From the NCBI RefSeq assembly GCF_006542665.1, contig NZ_AP019735.1:1426001-1490000 (forward strand): 64,000 bases of DNA. Reading direction: 5' to 3'. Each line of letters begins with the position of its first letter. The stretch's first letter is position 1. The stretch is from Alistipes communis (GTDB taxonomy: Bacteria; Bacteroidota; Bacteroidia; Bacteroidales; Rikenellaceae). Positions 8,664 through 18,448 of this stretch are shown here, one piece after another. Made by a program: the position numbers and the translations under genes. Below the pieces are notes generated by a model that had not been told where the DNA came from, ran no database searches, and saw only the letters and a program-made list of their open reading frames with translations.

Positions 8664-10232
8664 TTAGAAGGGGGCTTCGTCGCCGAGCGGGCGGGGCGTG
8701 ATGTCGAATTCGGTGGAGACCATCGATGCGGGACCGGGGGCGAAGCCTGCCGGTGCGTTCGAATCGCTGGCGAAATCGTCGTACTGCTGCCCCGGTGCGG
8801 GCGCGCCGCCCGGCAGCAGGTCGGCGTCGTCGATGTCGGCGAAGCGCGCCTGATCTTTCAGGAAGCGCAGCTTGACGTCGGTCACGGCGCCGTTGCGGTG
8901 CTTGGCGATGATCAGCTCGGCCATACCCGCCGTGGGCATTCCGTTCTCGTCCTGGTTGATGCCGTAGTATTCGGGACGGTGGATGAAGGCCACGATGTCG
9001 GCGTCCTGCTCGATGGCGCCCGACTCGCGCAGGTCCGACAGCTGCGGCCGCTTCGAGCCGCCGCGCAACTCGGTCGAACGGTTCAGCTGCGAAAGGGCGA
9101 TGATCGGGACGTTGAGCTCCTTGGCGATGGCTTTGAGCGTGCGCGAGATGAACGACACCTCCTGCTCGCGGTTGCCTCCCTTGGCGGCCTGCGGGCCGCC
9201 GGTCATCAGTTGCAGGTAGTCGATCATGATGATCTTGATGTCGTTATGTATTTTCAGACGGCGCGCCTTCGAGCGGAACTCGAAGACCGACAGCGCCGGC
9301 GTGTCGTCGATGAAGAGTTTGGCGCTTCCCAGCGGCTTGGTGGCCGATTCGAGGTGGCGCCACTGTTCGGGCGAGAGCCGTCCCAGTTTGAGATCGTTGC
9401 CCGGTATGCCCGTCTCGGCCACCACCAGACGCATCATGAGCTGGTGCGCCGGCATTTCGAGCGAGAAGAAGGCGACCGCCTGCTCGTGGTCGACCGACAT
9501 GTTGCGCGCCATGGTGAGCGTGAAGGCCGTCTTACCCATCGAGGGGCGGGCGGCGATGATGATCAGATCCGACGGCTGCCAGCCCATCGTCACGCGGTCG
9601 AGCGCCATGAAGCCCGACGGCACGCCGTTGAAGGCGCTCTTGTTCTTGGCGTTCTCCTCGATCTGCGCCAGCGTGCGCGCCAGCACGTCGGCTGCCGACT
9701 GCACGGAGCGTTTCACGTGTCCTTCGGCCACCTTGAAGATCTCCTGCTCGGCGAAGCCGATCAGGTCCGTCACGTCGGTCGATTCGTCGTAGGAACGGCG
9801 CTGAATTTCCGTGGCCGAGCGGATCAGTTCGCGCTGCACGTACTTCTGCGCCACGATTTTGGCGTGGAACTCGACGTTGGCGGCCGAACCGACCTTCTGC
9901 GTGAGCTGCGCCAGATAGGAGGCGCCGCCCACCTTTTTGAGCTCCTTCTTGACTTTGAGCCGCTCGGTGACGGTGTAGAGGTCAATCGGCTTCAACTCCG
10001 ACGACAGCTCCTCGATGGCGCGGTAGATCAACCGGTGCTCCTCGGTGTAGAAGGCTTCGGGGGTGACGAATTCCTGTACGGTGATGATCGAGTCCTTTTC
10101 GAGCATCAGCGCACCCAGCACGGCCTCTTCCAGTTCGACGGCCTGCGGCGGGACGTTGCCACCCATTTCGGTCAGTGCGGCGTAGGCTTCGCGGTTGCGT
10201 GCGGACGGTGTCGTATTGTTTTCTTGTGACAT
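8664..10232 (-). CDS. dnaB: Replicative DNA helicase DnaB
   Basis: DnaB is the hexameric 5'-3' helicase of the replication fork. The 522-residue protein has the N-terminal primase-interacting domain (about 28-130) and the RecA-like domain with Walker A RPSMGKTA at 229-236, then the DYLQLM Walker B segment and an LSQLNRSTE arginine region. I start it at the ATG at 10230-10232 (MSQENNTTPSARN), because further upstream the frame runs through a non-coding gap that contains a promoter-like CAAAATTA on the plus strand (TAATTTTG on the coding strand). No intein is present. Confidence 0.97.
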   Translation of the reverse strand: MSQENNTTPSARNREAYAALTEMGGNVPPQAVELEEAVLGALMLEKDSIITVQEFVTPEAFYTEEHRLIYRAIEELSSELKPIDLYTVTERLKVKKELKKVGGASYLAQLTQKVGSAANVEFHAKIVAQKYVQRELIRSATEIQRRSYDESTDVTDLIGFAEQEIFKVAEGHVKRSVQSAADVLARTLAQIEENAKNKSAFNGVPSGFMALDRVTMGWQPSDLIIIAARPSMGKTAFTLTMARNMSVDHEQAVAFFSLEMPAHQLMMRLVVAETGIPGNDLKLGRLSPEQWRHLESATKPLGSAKLFIDDTPALSVFEFRSKARRLKIHNDIKIIMIDYLQLMTGGPQAAKGGNREQEVSFISRTLKAIAKELNVPIIALSQLNRSTELRGGSKRPQLSDLRESGAIEQDADIVAFIHRPEYYGINQDENGMPTAGMAELIIAKHRNGAVTDVKLRFLKDQARFADIDDADLLPGGAPAPGQQYDDFASDSNAPAGFAPGPASMVSTEFDITPRPLGDEAPF

Positions 10233-10250
10233 GGCATTCGGTTTCGGATT

Positions 10251-10258
10251 CAAAATTA
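10251..10258 (-). promoter_or_regulatory. Bacteroidota -7 box upstream of dnaB
   Basis: On the minus strand this reads TAATTTTG, matching the Bacteroidota -7 consensus TAnnTTTG, 19 bp before the dnaB ATG. No good -33 TTG is seen at the usual 19-21 bp distance. The rest of 10259-10491, between this box and comF, shows no gene; it is an AT-rich stretch followed by GC-rich non-coding sequence. Confidence 0.55.
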
Positions 10259-10491
10259 CGCAAAGCTGCGCAATAAATAAAATTAAGCGTGAAAAATAAA
10301 ATATCCGTCCGCATAAACGGCCGGAGACGTTTCGTGCCGAGAGGAGCATCGCCCGGCGATGTCGGCAGTCCGTCACCGCCCCGCGCGGCGGCCTGCAACT
10401 CGCTCCGGCTCGTGCGGCTCCTTCGCCGACGGCGAACCGGAGCTGCATCCGCACCGTTCGCAGAGCGTCTGACGGTACATTTTCCCGCCCG

Positions 10492-11214
10492 TCATCCGTC
10501 GAGGCCGAACTCCCGCTGCGGGACGGCCAGCACCGCGACGCTCAGCCGGCAGTCGGGCGCGGTGCGCAGGATCGTCTCGGCGCATGAGAGCAGTGTGGCG
10601 CCCGTAGTGAGCACGTCGTCCACCAGCAGGAGATGGTGCCCCGCGAGCCTTTCGGGACGGCGTACGGCGAAGATTCCCTCGACGTTGTCCCACCGCTCGG
10701 CGTGGCGGTGGAGCGCCTGTGCGGGGTTGTTGCGGATGCGGCGGACGCTGTGGCGGTCGACTTCGGCGCGGAGCGCGCGGGCGATCCCCTCGGCCAGGTA
10801 CTCCGCCTGATTGTAGCCGCGGCGCAACCGTTTGCGCCAGTGGAGCGGCACGGGGACGATCCGGTCCACCGTGTCGTAGAGGCCGCTGTCGGCCAGGCAG
10901 TGACCGTACCATACGCCCATATCGCGTGCAAGGCGCCATGCGCCGTCGTATTTGAAGCGGTGGATCAGCTCGCGCCACCCGCTGCCGGGGATGAAGTAGA
11001 GGAAGGCCGAGGCCTGTTCGACGGGAACCAGCGCCGAGAGCCGCTCCCACAAGGGATTGTAGGTCGCATAGCAGAAGCCCGTGAGCGGCACGGCATAGCG
11101 GCAGCGGGTGCAGACCACGCGGCTGCCGGGCGGCATCTCGCCGCCGCAGACCGGACACCGCACGGGAAAGAGCAGCCGTCCGACGCCGCGCACCGTATCA
11201 CTGAGGATCGACAT
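10492..11214 (-). CDS. ComF family amidophosphoribosyltransferase-like protein
   Basis: The 240-residue protein has an N-terminal zinc-ribbon-like CPVCGGE...CTRC pair (about residues 20-39) and a C-terminal phosphoribosyltransferase PRPP loop LLLVDDVLTTGAT. These define ComF, linked in competent bacteria to DNA uptake alongside a PriA-like helicase. Its 5' end overlaps the 3' end of priA by 17 nt, so the two are translationally coupled. The biochemical role of the PRTase domain in ComF proteins is not established. Confidence 0.92.
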   Translation of the reverse strand: MSILSDTVRGVGRLLFPVRCPVCGGEMPPGSRVVCTRCRYAVPLTGFCYATYNPLWERLSALVPVEQASAFLYFIPGSGWRELIHRFKYDGAWRLARDMGVWYGHCLADSGLYDTVDRIVPVPLHWRKRLRRGYNQAEYLAEGIARALRAEVDRHSVRRIRNNPAQALHRHAERWDNVEGIFAVRRPERLAGHHLLLVDDVLTTGATLLSCAETILRTAPDCRLSVAVLAVPQREFGLDG

Positions 11215-13456
11215 CGCAGCTGAGCGTTACGGTTTGGAACTCTTTCGCACCGAGCGTCTGCCGGAGCACCTCGCGCAGCACTTCCCGGGCACGGGAGGCC
11301 GAGGCGCCGCTCTCGATTTTGAGCAGGAATTCGGTGATGTACTCCTCGCGGATGCGGTCGACGGGCGGAGCGACCGGCCCCATGGCCCGTCTGCCGAAAC
11401 GGCCGCGCAGCGCCACGGCGAGCGCCGCCGAAGCCCGGTAGAGCAGGTCGCGGTCGCGCTGGCGGAGCGTCAGGCGGATCAGCCGTGCGTAGGGCGGATA
11501 GGCGAAGGCGCGGCGTTCGGCCAGCTGCGTGCGCGCCATCGCTTCGTAGTCGCCCGCGGCGACCTGCCGGATGACGGGGTGTTCGGGCTCCGTGGTCTGG
11601 ATCACCACTTCGCCCGCCGCGTCGCGCCGTCCGGCGCGTCCGGCCACCTGCGTCATCAGCTGGAAGGCGCGTTCGGCGGCGCGGAAATCGGGTGCGAAGA
11701 GCAGGTTGTCGGCGTTGAGGATGCCTACCAGCGAGACCCGTGCGAAGTCGAACCCTTTGGTAATCATCTGCGTGCCGACCAGCAGGTCGCTCTGCCCGCT
11801 CTCGAAGCGGTCGATAATGGCGCGGTAGGCGCGTTCGGAGGTGGCCGTGTCGCGGTCGAGCCGCTCGATGCGCGCCGCGGGGAAGAGGCGCGCCAGCTCC
11901 TCCTCGACCTTCTCGGTGCCGAATCCCGCGGGGGTTACCTCACCGGCCCTGCACGCCGGACAGCGGACGGGGACGGTTTCGACGTGGCCGCAGTAGTGGC
12001 ATTGGAGGCGGTGGTCGCGCTTGTGGTAGGTGAGCGTCACGTTGCAGCGGGGGCAGCGGGCCGTCCAGCCGCAGGCGCGGCACTCGACGTAGGGGGCGAA
12101 TCCGCGGCGGTTCTGGAAGAGCATCGCCTGCTCGCCGCGGGCGAGTACGTCGGCGAGCTTGTCGAGCAGCAGGCGGTTGAAATGGGTCTTGCGCTCGTTG
12201 CGCTTGACGGCGCGCAGCGTGTCCGAAACGAGCACGAGCGGCGGCCGAGCGTCGCCGTAGCGCTCGTCGAGCGTCGCCAGCCCGTACTTGCCGCCCAGTG
12301 CGTTGGCGTAGCTTTCGAGCGAGGGGGTGGCGCTGCCCAGCACCGTGCGGGCCTCCCGCAGGCGTGCCATGACGACGGCCACGTCGCGGGCGTTGTAGCG
12401 CGGCTGCGCGTCGGTCTGCTTGTAGCCCGTGTCGTGCTCCTCGTCGACGACGATCAGTTGCAGGTGCCGCAGCGGCAGAAAGAGCGCCGAGCGGGCGCCG
12501 ACGACCAGTTCCCCGCCGTCGGAGCGCGTCAGGCGCAGGTAGCTTTCGGTGCGGCGCGCGAGCGTGAGCTTCGAGTGGTAGGCTGTCACGCGGCTGCCGA
12601 AGATGCGTTCGAGCCGCGCGATGAGCTGCGCCGTGATGGCGATTTCGGGCACGAGCAGCAGCACGTCGCCGCCGCGGACGAGCGCCTCGGCGATCAGGTG
12701 GATGTAGAGCTCGGTCTTGCCCGAACCGGTGATGCCGTGCAGCAGCACGGTGCGGCGTCCGGCGTCGAAGTGGCCGCGGATCGTATCGAGGCAGCTCTGT
12801 TGGGCCGGTGTGAGTGTCGGAAGCTGGAACCGCACGCAGCCGCGTTCGACGCTCCGTTCGCGGCGGGTGAGCGTGACGAGGCCCTTCTTCTGCAATGCCG
12901 CCAGCGTCGCGGCGTCGGCCTCCAAGAGCCGTCGGGGCACCTCGCCGGTCGAGATGCGGTCGCCGCCCTCGGCCGAAGCGATGGCCAGGAGCGCGGCGTA
13001 CTGGCGCGGCGCCCGCCGCGAGAGCCGCTCCATGAGGTCGTGGAACCGCTCCTCGTCGTGCAGCGAGGCGTCGAGCGCCGCGTAGAGCTCGGTGCGGGGG
13101 CGGTATTCGCGGTCGGCGAACTCCTGTTCGCTGTTGCCCGACGGCTTGATCGTCTGCGGCAGGGCGAAGCGCATCACCTCGCCCAGCGTGCAGAGGTAGT
13201 AGTCGGCCATCCACTCCCACAGGGCGCGCTGCCGTGCGTCGAGCAGCGGACGGTCGTAGAGTACCCGCGAGACGGTCTTGATGCGGGGGAAGTCGGGCCG
13301 CCGGCCGTGGATGCGCCAGACGATGCCCGTGTAGATGCGCCGCGCCCCGAACTGCACGGCCACGGCCTGCCCCTCCTCCACGTCGAGACCGTCGGCGACG
13401 GCGTAGGTGTAGGCGGGCTGCGCCAGCGGCAGGACGATATCGGCGTAACGCTCCAT
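11198..13456 (-). CDS. priA: Primosomal replication restart helicase PriA
   Basis: PriA reloads the replisome at stalled forks. The 752-residue protein has the N-terminal fork-binding domain, Walker A GITGSGKTELY, a DEEH box (VVDEEHDTGYK), and the two zinc-binding cysteine pairs CRACGWTARCPRC and CHYC...CPAC that are specific to PriA. I chose the ATG at 13454-13456 (MERYADIVLPLAQP) because the frame further upstream overlaps the YitT gene antisense to nothing real and is not conserved in character. It overlaps comF by 17 nt at its 3' end. Confidence 0.96.
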   Translation of the reverse strand: MERYADIVLPLAQPAYTYAVADGLDVEEGQAVAVQFGARRIYTGIVWRIHGRRPDFPRIKTVSRVLYDRPLLDARQRALWEWMADYYLCTLGEVMRFALPQTIKPSGNSEQEFADREYRPRTELYAALDASLHDEERFHDLMERLSRRAPRQYAALLAIASAEGGDRISTGEVPRRLLEADAATLAALQKKGLVTLTRRERSVERGCVRFQLPTLTPAQQSCLDTIRGHFDAGRRTVLLHGITGSGKTELYIHLIAEALVRGGDVLLLVPEIAITAQLIARLERIFGSRVTAYHSKLTLARRTESYLRLTRSDGGELVVGARSALFLPLRHLQLIVVDEEHDTGYKQTDAQPRYNARDVAVVMARLREARTVLGSATPSLESYANALGGKYGLATLDERYGDARPPLVLVSDTLRAVKRNERKTHFNRLLLDKLADVLARGEQAMLFQNRRGFAPYVECRACGWTARCPRCNVTLTYHKRDHRLQCHYCGHVETVPVRCPACRAGEVTPAGFGTEKVEEELARLFPAARIERLDRDTATSERAYRAIIDRFESGQSDLLVGTQMITKGFDFARVSLVGILNADNLLFAPDFRAAERAFQLMTQVAGRAGRRDAAGEVVIQTTEPEHPVIRQVAAGDYEAMARTQLAERRAFAYPPYARLIRLTLRQRDRDLLYRASAALAVALRGRFGRRAMGPVAPPVDRIREEYITEFLLKIESGASASRAREVLREVLRQTLGAKEFQTVTLSCDVDPQ

Positions 13457-13464
13457 CGGGCAGG

Positions 13465-14382
13465 TCAGCGGAGTTGGGTCAGTTTGCGGAATCCTTCGCC
13501 GTAGGTGCCCGAAACCGATGCGATGGTGACGAAGGCTTTGGGGTCGACGTCGCGGGCGATGCGCAGGACGTGTCCCGCGTCGCGCTTGTAGCAGACGACC
13601 ATGACGATGCGGATTTCGTGGCGCGAGTAGCCGCCCGTGGCGTCGATGAGCGTCACGCCGCGGTCGGCTTCGTGCAGGATCGCTTCGGCCATGCGGTCGT
13701 AGTCGGCCGTGACGATGAAGATCTGGTTCGACTGCTGGCTGCCGGCCATGAGCAGGTCGACCGACGTGCCGACGACCACCGTGACGATGTAGCCGTAGAC
13801 CACGTCCGAGAGGCCGTAGCCTACCAGCAGCGTCGAGCCGATGATGAGTATGTCGGTGTAGATGATGACTTTGCCGTAGGCGACGCCCCAGTATTTGTGG
13901 AAGATTTTGGCGACGATGTCCGTGCCGCCCGTGGCGCCGCCGGCGGTGAAGCAGACGGCCATGCCGGCGCCTGCGAGCAGTGCGCCGAGGATGATCGTGA
14001 GCAGCTTGTCGTCGAGTCCCAGCACGTCGCCCGACGGCGGGTAGTGGACCATGAAATAGGGTTCCATGAGCGCCATGAATCCCGATGCCACGACGATGCA
14101 GAAGAGAGTCTTGAAACCGAAGTTCCACCCCACCGTCAGCCCCGACAGGAGCAGCAGGAAGGCGTTGATCGTCAGGAATACCGTACCGATGCGGATGTCG
14201 ACGCCCCACATTTCGGCGGCCGTGTGGCTGACGATCATCGCCAGCCCCGTGCCGCCGCCGGCGGCCACCTCCATGGGCTTGATGCAGGCGATCCACCCGA
14301 ACGAGTAGATCAGCAGGCCCGCGGTCATGAGAACATATTCCCGAAGGGTTTTCAGCAGGTTGGGGAAGGCAATGTTTCGCAT
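13465..14382 (-). CDS. YitT family membrane protein (DUF161 + DUF2179), paralogue 1
   Basis: This 305-residue protein has five or six hydrophobic helices in residues 15-200 (with GGGTGLA and GGATGGTDI loops typical of YitT), then a cytosolic DUF2179 domain of about 80 residues containing DATGGYSRHEIRIV. The function of the family is not known; transport has been suggested. Start is the ATG at 14380-14382 (MRNIAFPNLLKTLREY). A close paralogue starts 62 bp upstream, so this pair is a tandem duplication. It ends 8 bp before priA. Confidence 0.9.
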   Translation of the reverse strand: MRNIAFPNLLKTLREYVLMTAGLLIYSFGWIACIKPMEVAAGGGTGLAMIVSHTAAEMWGVDIRIGTVFLTINAFLLLLSGLTVGWNFGFKTLFCIVVASGFMALMEPYFMVHYPPSGDVLGLDDKLLTIILGALLAGAGMAVCFTAGGATGGTDIVAKIFHKYWGVAYGKVIIYTDILIIGSTLLVGYGLSDVVYGYIVTVVVGTSVDLLMAGSQQSNQIFIVTADYDRMAEAILHEADRGVTLIDATGGYSRHEIRIVMVVCYKRDAGHVLRIARDVDPKAFVTIASVSGTYGEGFRKLTQLR

Positions 14383-14444
14383 AGGCGCTATCGATTGGCG
14401 ACCGTCGCGGCGGACGGTCGGAGGTTTCGGTTGAGGAGCGGTCG

Positions 14445-15359
14445 TCAGACCTTGTTGAGGGCTTCGAAGCCCTTGCCGTAGACGCCCATGACGGAACCCA
14501 CGGAGATGAAGGCGTCGCCGTCGACGCCGCGCACCAGTTTGAGCAGCTGGGAGGTTTCGCGCTTGCGGCAGACCACGACCACGACTTTGATGTCCTCCTT
14601 CGAGTACCAGCCCGTAGCGTCGAGGATCGTGGCGCTGTGGCGCGTGGTGGCGATGATCTGGTCGGCCATCGCCTCGTAACGGCGCGTGAAGACGAAGATC
14701 TGGCTCGACTGCTGGTTGCCGGCCTGGATCACGTCGACCGTATAGCCCAGCACCGCCGTGACGACGAAGCCGTAGATGACCGAGTCGACGCCCATGTCGC
14801 CCACGAACAGCGACGAGAGGATGATCATCGAGTCGACGGTCATCACGATGCGGCCGTAGCTGATCGTCTTGTACTTGTTGACGATCATGGCGATGATGTC
14901 CGTGCCGCCCGTCGAGCCGCCCTGCCGGAAGCAGATGGCGATGCCGATGCCGGCGATGATGCCGCCCAGGATGACCAGCAGGATGCGGTCGCTGACGGGA
15001 TCGAGCGCGAAGAGCGTCTGCCCGGCCGGCGTAACGGCAGCCAGCAGCGGTTGCAGCACCGACATCGTGACCGAGAGCATGGCGATGCAGAAGATGGTCT
15101 TCATGCCGAAGTTCCACCCCACGATCGTGCCGCCGATGAGCAGCAGCACGCCGTTGACGATGAGCGTCAACATGCCGATGGGCAGTCCCGTGATATGGTA
15201 GAACAGCAGCGACAGACCGGCTGCACCGCCTCCCAGCGTGTTGGCGGGCATGATGCAGGCCAGCCACCCGAACGAGTAGATGAACATGCCGAAAATCATC
15301 CAGACATATTCGAGGACGGTTCCGACGACCGCCTGACGGTTTACCCTGGGTCTTTTCAT
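14445..15359 (-). CDS. YitT family membrane protein, paralogue 2
   Basis: This 304-residue protein has the same layout as the next gene downstream: membrane helices in the first 200 residues with GGGAAGLS and GGSTGGTDI loops, and a C-terminal DUF2179 domain with DATGWYSKEDIKVV. The two proteins align end to end, which supports an ancient tandem duplication. It begins 12 bp after the radical SAM gene, and all three may be one transcript. No substrate can be assigned. Confidence 0.9.
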   Translation of the reverse strand: MKRPRVNRQAVVGTVLEYVWMIFGMFIYSFGWLACIMPANTLGGGAAGLSLLFYHITGLPIGMLTLIVNGVLLLIGGTIVGWNFGMKTIFCIAMLSVTMSVLQPLLAAVTPAGQTLFALDPVSDRILLVILGGIIAGIGIAICFRQGGSTGGTDIIAMIVNKYKTISYGRIVMTVDSMIILSSLFVGDMGVDSVIYGFVVTAVLGYTVDVIQAGNQQSSQIFVFTRRYEAMADQIIATTRHSATILDATGWYSKEDIKVVVVVCRKRETSQLLKLVRGVDGDAFISVGSVMGVYGKGFEALNKV

Positions 15360-15371
15360 GACAGCGAACGA

Positions 15372-16322
15372 TTAACGCTGCGAAGATACGAAAAATTCGC
15401 CCTGATGCGCGTTTTTTTCGACGAGTCTTTTTTCGAGCATCCGCCACAGCGCATCGCCGCGCAGGTTGCCCCACGGCCGCCGGCAGCGGATGCGGGGCGG
15501 CGTCTGGCCCGCGATGCGTTCGACGGCGATGTCGGGCCGCAGGCGGCGCAGGATTTCGGCCGTCAGGTCGACGTATTCGGCGGCCGTCCAGCGGCGGAAC
15601 CGCGCGGGCTCCGCGTCGTAGAGGTCGGTCATGCGCGTCCCCTCGACGAACTGCAACTGGTGGAACTTGACCGTGGCGAGCGGCAGCGCGTTGATGATGC
15701 GCGTGCGGTCGAGCAGCTCCGCGTCGCTCTCGTCGGGCAGGCCGAGGATGAAGTGCGCGCCCACGGCGACGCCGCGTGCGGCCGTCGCCTCGACGGCGCG
15801 TCGTGCCGCGGCGAAGTCGTGGCCCCGGTCGATCGTGCGCAGCGTGGCGTCGGAGGTCGATTCGATGCCGTACTCGACGCAGACGTAGGTGCGGCGGGCG
15901 AGGTCGGCCAGATAGTCCAGCTTGGCCGCATCCACGCAGTCGGGACGGGTGCCCACGACGATCCCCGCGACGCCGGGGCAGGCGAGCGCCTCCCCGAAGA
16001 GCCGTTGGAGCCGTTCGAGCGGCGCATAGGTATTGCTGTACGACTGGAAGTAGACCAGGAATCCCGTTCCGGCCGGAAACCCGCGCCGGTGGAAGGCGAT
16101 CGCGTCGTCGACCTGCTGCCGGACGGTGCGGCGCGGGTCGCAGTAGGCGGGCGTGAAGGCCTCGTTCGAGCAGAACGAACAGCCGCCGTGTCCTACCGTG
16201 CCGTCGCGGTTGGGGCAGGTGAAACCTCCGTCGACCGGAAGTTTCTGTATCGGCCGGCCGAAGGTGCGGCGGCAGTAGGCCGCATAGCTGTGATAGGGTC
16301 GTGCGTCGCCCCAGGGGTACAT
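15372..16322 (-). CDS. TIGR01212-type radical SAM protein (YhcC-like)
   Basis: The 316-residue protein carries the radical SAM cysteines as C36, C48 and C51 (within FTCPNRDG and GGCSFCS), which is the spacing of the YhcC/TIGR01212 family rather than the usual CxxxCxxC. An FQSYSNTYAP segment and a GLPDE loop further on fit the same family. The natural substrate is unknown; some relatives are grouped with tRNA or small-molecule modifying radical enzymes. It is the first gene of a likely three-gene run with the two YitT paralogues. The 150-bp gap before it (16323-16472) shows no gene. Confidence 0.9.
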   Translation of the reverse strand: MYPWGDARPYHSYAAYCRRTFGRPIQKLPVDGGFTCPNRDGTVGHGGCSFCSNEAFTPAYCDPRRTVRQQVDDAIAFHRRGFPAGTGFLVYFQSYSNTYAPLERLQRLFGEALACPGVAGIVVGTRPDCVDAAKLDYLADLARRTYVCVEYGIESTSDATLRTIDRGHDFAAARRAVEATAARGVAVGAHFILGLPDESDAELLDRTRIINALPLATVKFHQLQFVEGTRMTDLYDAEPARFRRWTAAEYVDLTAEILRRLRPDIAVERIAGQTPPRIRCRRPWGNLRGDALWRMLEKRLVEKNAHQGEFFVSSQR

Positions 16323-16472
16323 GTCAGGGTCGAAAATCGGTTTTTTGTTTTATCGTTCGGTGCGGTTATACGAGGACCGCTCCCCGTTTCGACGGCCGTC
16401 GTGTTTCCCGACATTGCCTCTTCGACGGTCCGAACTCTGTGGCGGGTGTCGAGGGGCAATGCCGGGATACGA

Positions 16473-17982
16473 TCAGAAGTTCCAGTCGCGTGTGTCGTAG
16501 GTGTCCTTCGGAGCGTTGGGAACGTTCATGAAGAATTTGTGTCCGGTCTTCGCTTCGAGATCGGAGACGCGCATGAAGATGCCTTTCGAGTCGAATTGAG
16601 CGGGTTTCGTCACGGCGTTCTTCGAGTAGGACTTGTGCTCGATAAACAGGGCGATGCATTGCAACTCGTCGCGCGTACAGTTCACCACCCATTTCTTTCC
16701 GGCGCTCTTCTTGGCTTTGAGCAGCACGGTGAAATAGTGGGTCGGGATCGTCGTACCGGAGACCTTCTTGTTGGTGTTGGCCCAATAGCAGCCCACCACC
16801 TGATAGCAGGTATCGGCCAATCCGCGCCACTGCTCGTCCACCCAGTCTTCGGCGGTGTTCCACTGACCGCCGCCGCCGTTGAAATAGTCGTTTTGGCCGA
16901 GTTGGGGGCCGATGTTCGAGAAGTACATCACCTGGCTGTTGGCCTCGCGGCTTACCAGCCGCTCGGCGGATCCGAGCATGTGCCCGCGCGTGTAACCGTC
17001 CCATTTCCCGACCTGTTCATAGGGCAGGTCGGGATCGTCCTTGTAGGAATTTTTGCGCTCGACGTTCTTCTTCGCATAGGCGTCGTGCAACGGCGCGGCG
17101 ACCCACACGGGGCAGAGCTTCGATTTGCTGTAACAGGCGGTGAAGTTGCGGGCTCTGGCCCCCTTTTCCATCGCGCATTCATGGTCGACGTAGAGGTAGT
17201 CGCCGTTCGACACTTCGTTCGGCAGTTCCGCCCAGCCTTTGTGGCGGGTATTGTTGTCGGGCGGCGTGACGGCGCCTGCCTCGGTGGTGAACCCGACGGC
17301 CGTGCTGCGCCAGGTCTTCGACGGCGTGACGACGTAGGCCGCGACCTCGTAGGAGGTGTTTTCGCTCAGACCGGTGAAGGTGTAGCGCAGCGAGGTCGCT
17401 GCCGTACCGCACGACTGCCTGGTCTCGGCGCTCTGCCCCGCCTTTTTCAGCAGGAAACCCGCGTCGGTGACCGTCGCTTCGCCTTCGCAGGTGTAAGTGA
17501 CGGCGGCCGTGGCCGAGGTGGCGGTGCGCTCCGAGACGGTCAGCGTGCCGAAGACGATCTTCCCGTCGGGTGTCGGTTCGGGCTCCTCGCCCTTTTCGAG
17601 CGTGGTGAACGAAATCGTTTCGCTGCGGAAGGTATGGCCTCCGGCAACTACATAGCAGTAGAGTTCGTAGTCGGTTTCGGGCGCGAGGTCTCGCAGCGTG
17701 CAGGCCGGTTCGGTCGACCGTTCGCAGACGACCGTCACGGGCGCACCCCCCCCCCGCAGGCGTACAGACGAAGCCGTTCTCCTTGACTAGGAATCCTCCC
17801 AGATAGAGATAGCTGGCCGAGAAGTCGGCCGAGGTGGCCGCCGGAGTGGCCTTTACGTTCGAAAACCGGCACTCTTCGCGCGGATCGGAGGGCGAAGGTT
17901 CGCCGCCCGGCGTGTCGCTGTCGCTGCAAGACACTGCCAGAAGCAGGATCGGGAGCGTGAAAGTCAGGTAAAAGCGTTTCAT
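16473..17982 (-). pseudogene. Secreted DNA/RNA non-specific endonuclease lipoprotein, off frame at a G10 tract
   Basis: Two overlapping frames join into one 503-residue protein if one G is removed from the 10-G run (plus-strand C at 17746-17755). The 5' part has a lipoprotein signal with Cys19 (LLAVSCSD); next come two fibronectin-like modules, then a DNA/RNA non-specific endonuclease domain with the catalytic region GYTRGHML, GPQLGQNDYF and a C-terminal DTYDTRDW. The usual DRGH is TRGH here. With 10 G the protein stops or shifts after PAGGG; with 9 it reads PAGGGAPVTVV. It could be a phase-variable secreted nuclease, a recent pseudogene or a homopolymer base-calling error. Confidence 0.8.
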
Positions 17983-17995
17983 CGTATAAGTTGTT

Positions 17996-18448
17996 TCACT
18001 CTTTGTTTTTCGAATCGATCCAGATCGTCACCGGCCCGTCGTTGACCAGTTCGACGGCCATGTCGGCGCCGAACTCGCCCGTGCGGACGGGGCGGCCGCT
18101 CGCGGCTGCGAGCGCCGCGACGAACCGCTCGTACATCGGTCGTGCGAAGGCTTCGCCCGCGGCGCGGAAATAGGAGGGGCGGTTGCCCTTGCGCGTCGAG
18201 GCGTGAAGCGTGAACTGGCTCACGACGAGCAGCTCGCCCGCGGTCTGCCGCACGTCGAGGTTCATCACCCCCGCTTCGTCGTCGAAGACGCGCAGGCGCG
18301 AGGCTTTGCCCGCCAGATAGTCGATGTCCTCCTGCGTATCGGCCTCCTCGATGCCGACGAGCAGCAGCAGTCCCGCTCCGATCGACGAATGGAGTGTGCC
18401 GTCGATCGTGACCGAGGCGCGGCGGACGCGTTGGATCAGCAGGCGCAT
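17996..18448 (-). CDS. dtd: D-aminoacyl-tRNA deacylase
   Basis: DTD hydrolyses D-amino acids wrongly loaded onto tRNA. The 150-residue protein has the active-site loops SQFTLHASTRKGNRPSY and the C-terminal Gly-Pro motif in VNDGPVTIWID, both characteristic. It overlaps the following RluA-type gene by 13 nt, suggesting a shared transcript. Length is exactly normal for the family. Confidence 0.96.
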   Translation of the reverse strand: MRLLIQRVRRASVTIDGTLHSSIGAGLLLLVGIEEADTQEDIDYLAGKASRLRVFDDEAGVMNLDVRQTAGELLVVSQFTLHASTRKGNRPSYFRAAGEAFARPMYERFVAALAAASGRPVRTGEFGADMAVELVNDGPVTIWIDSKNKE

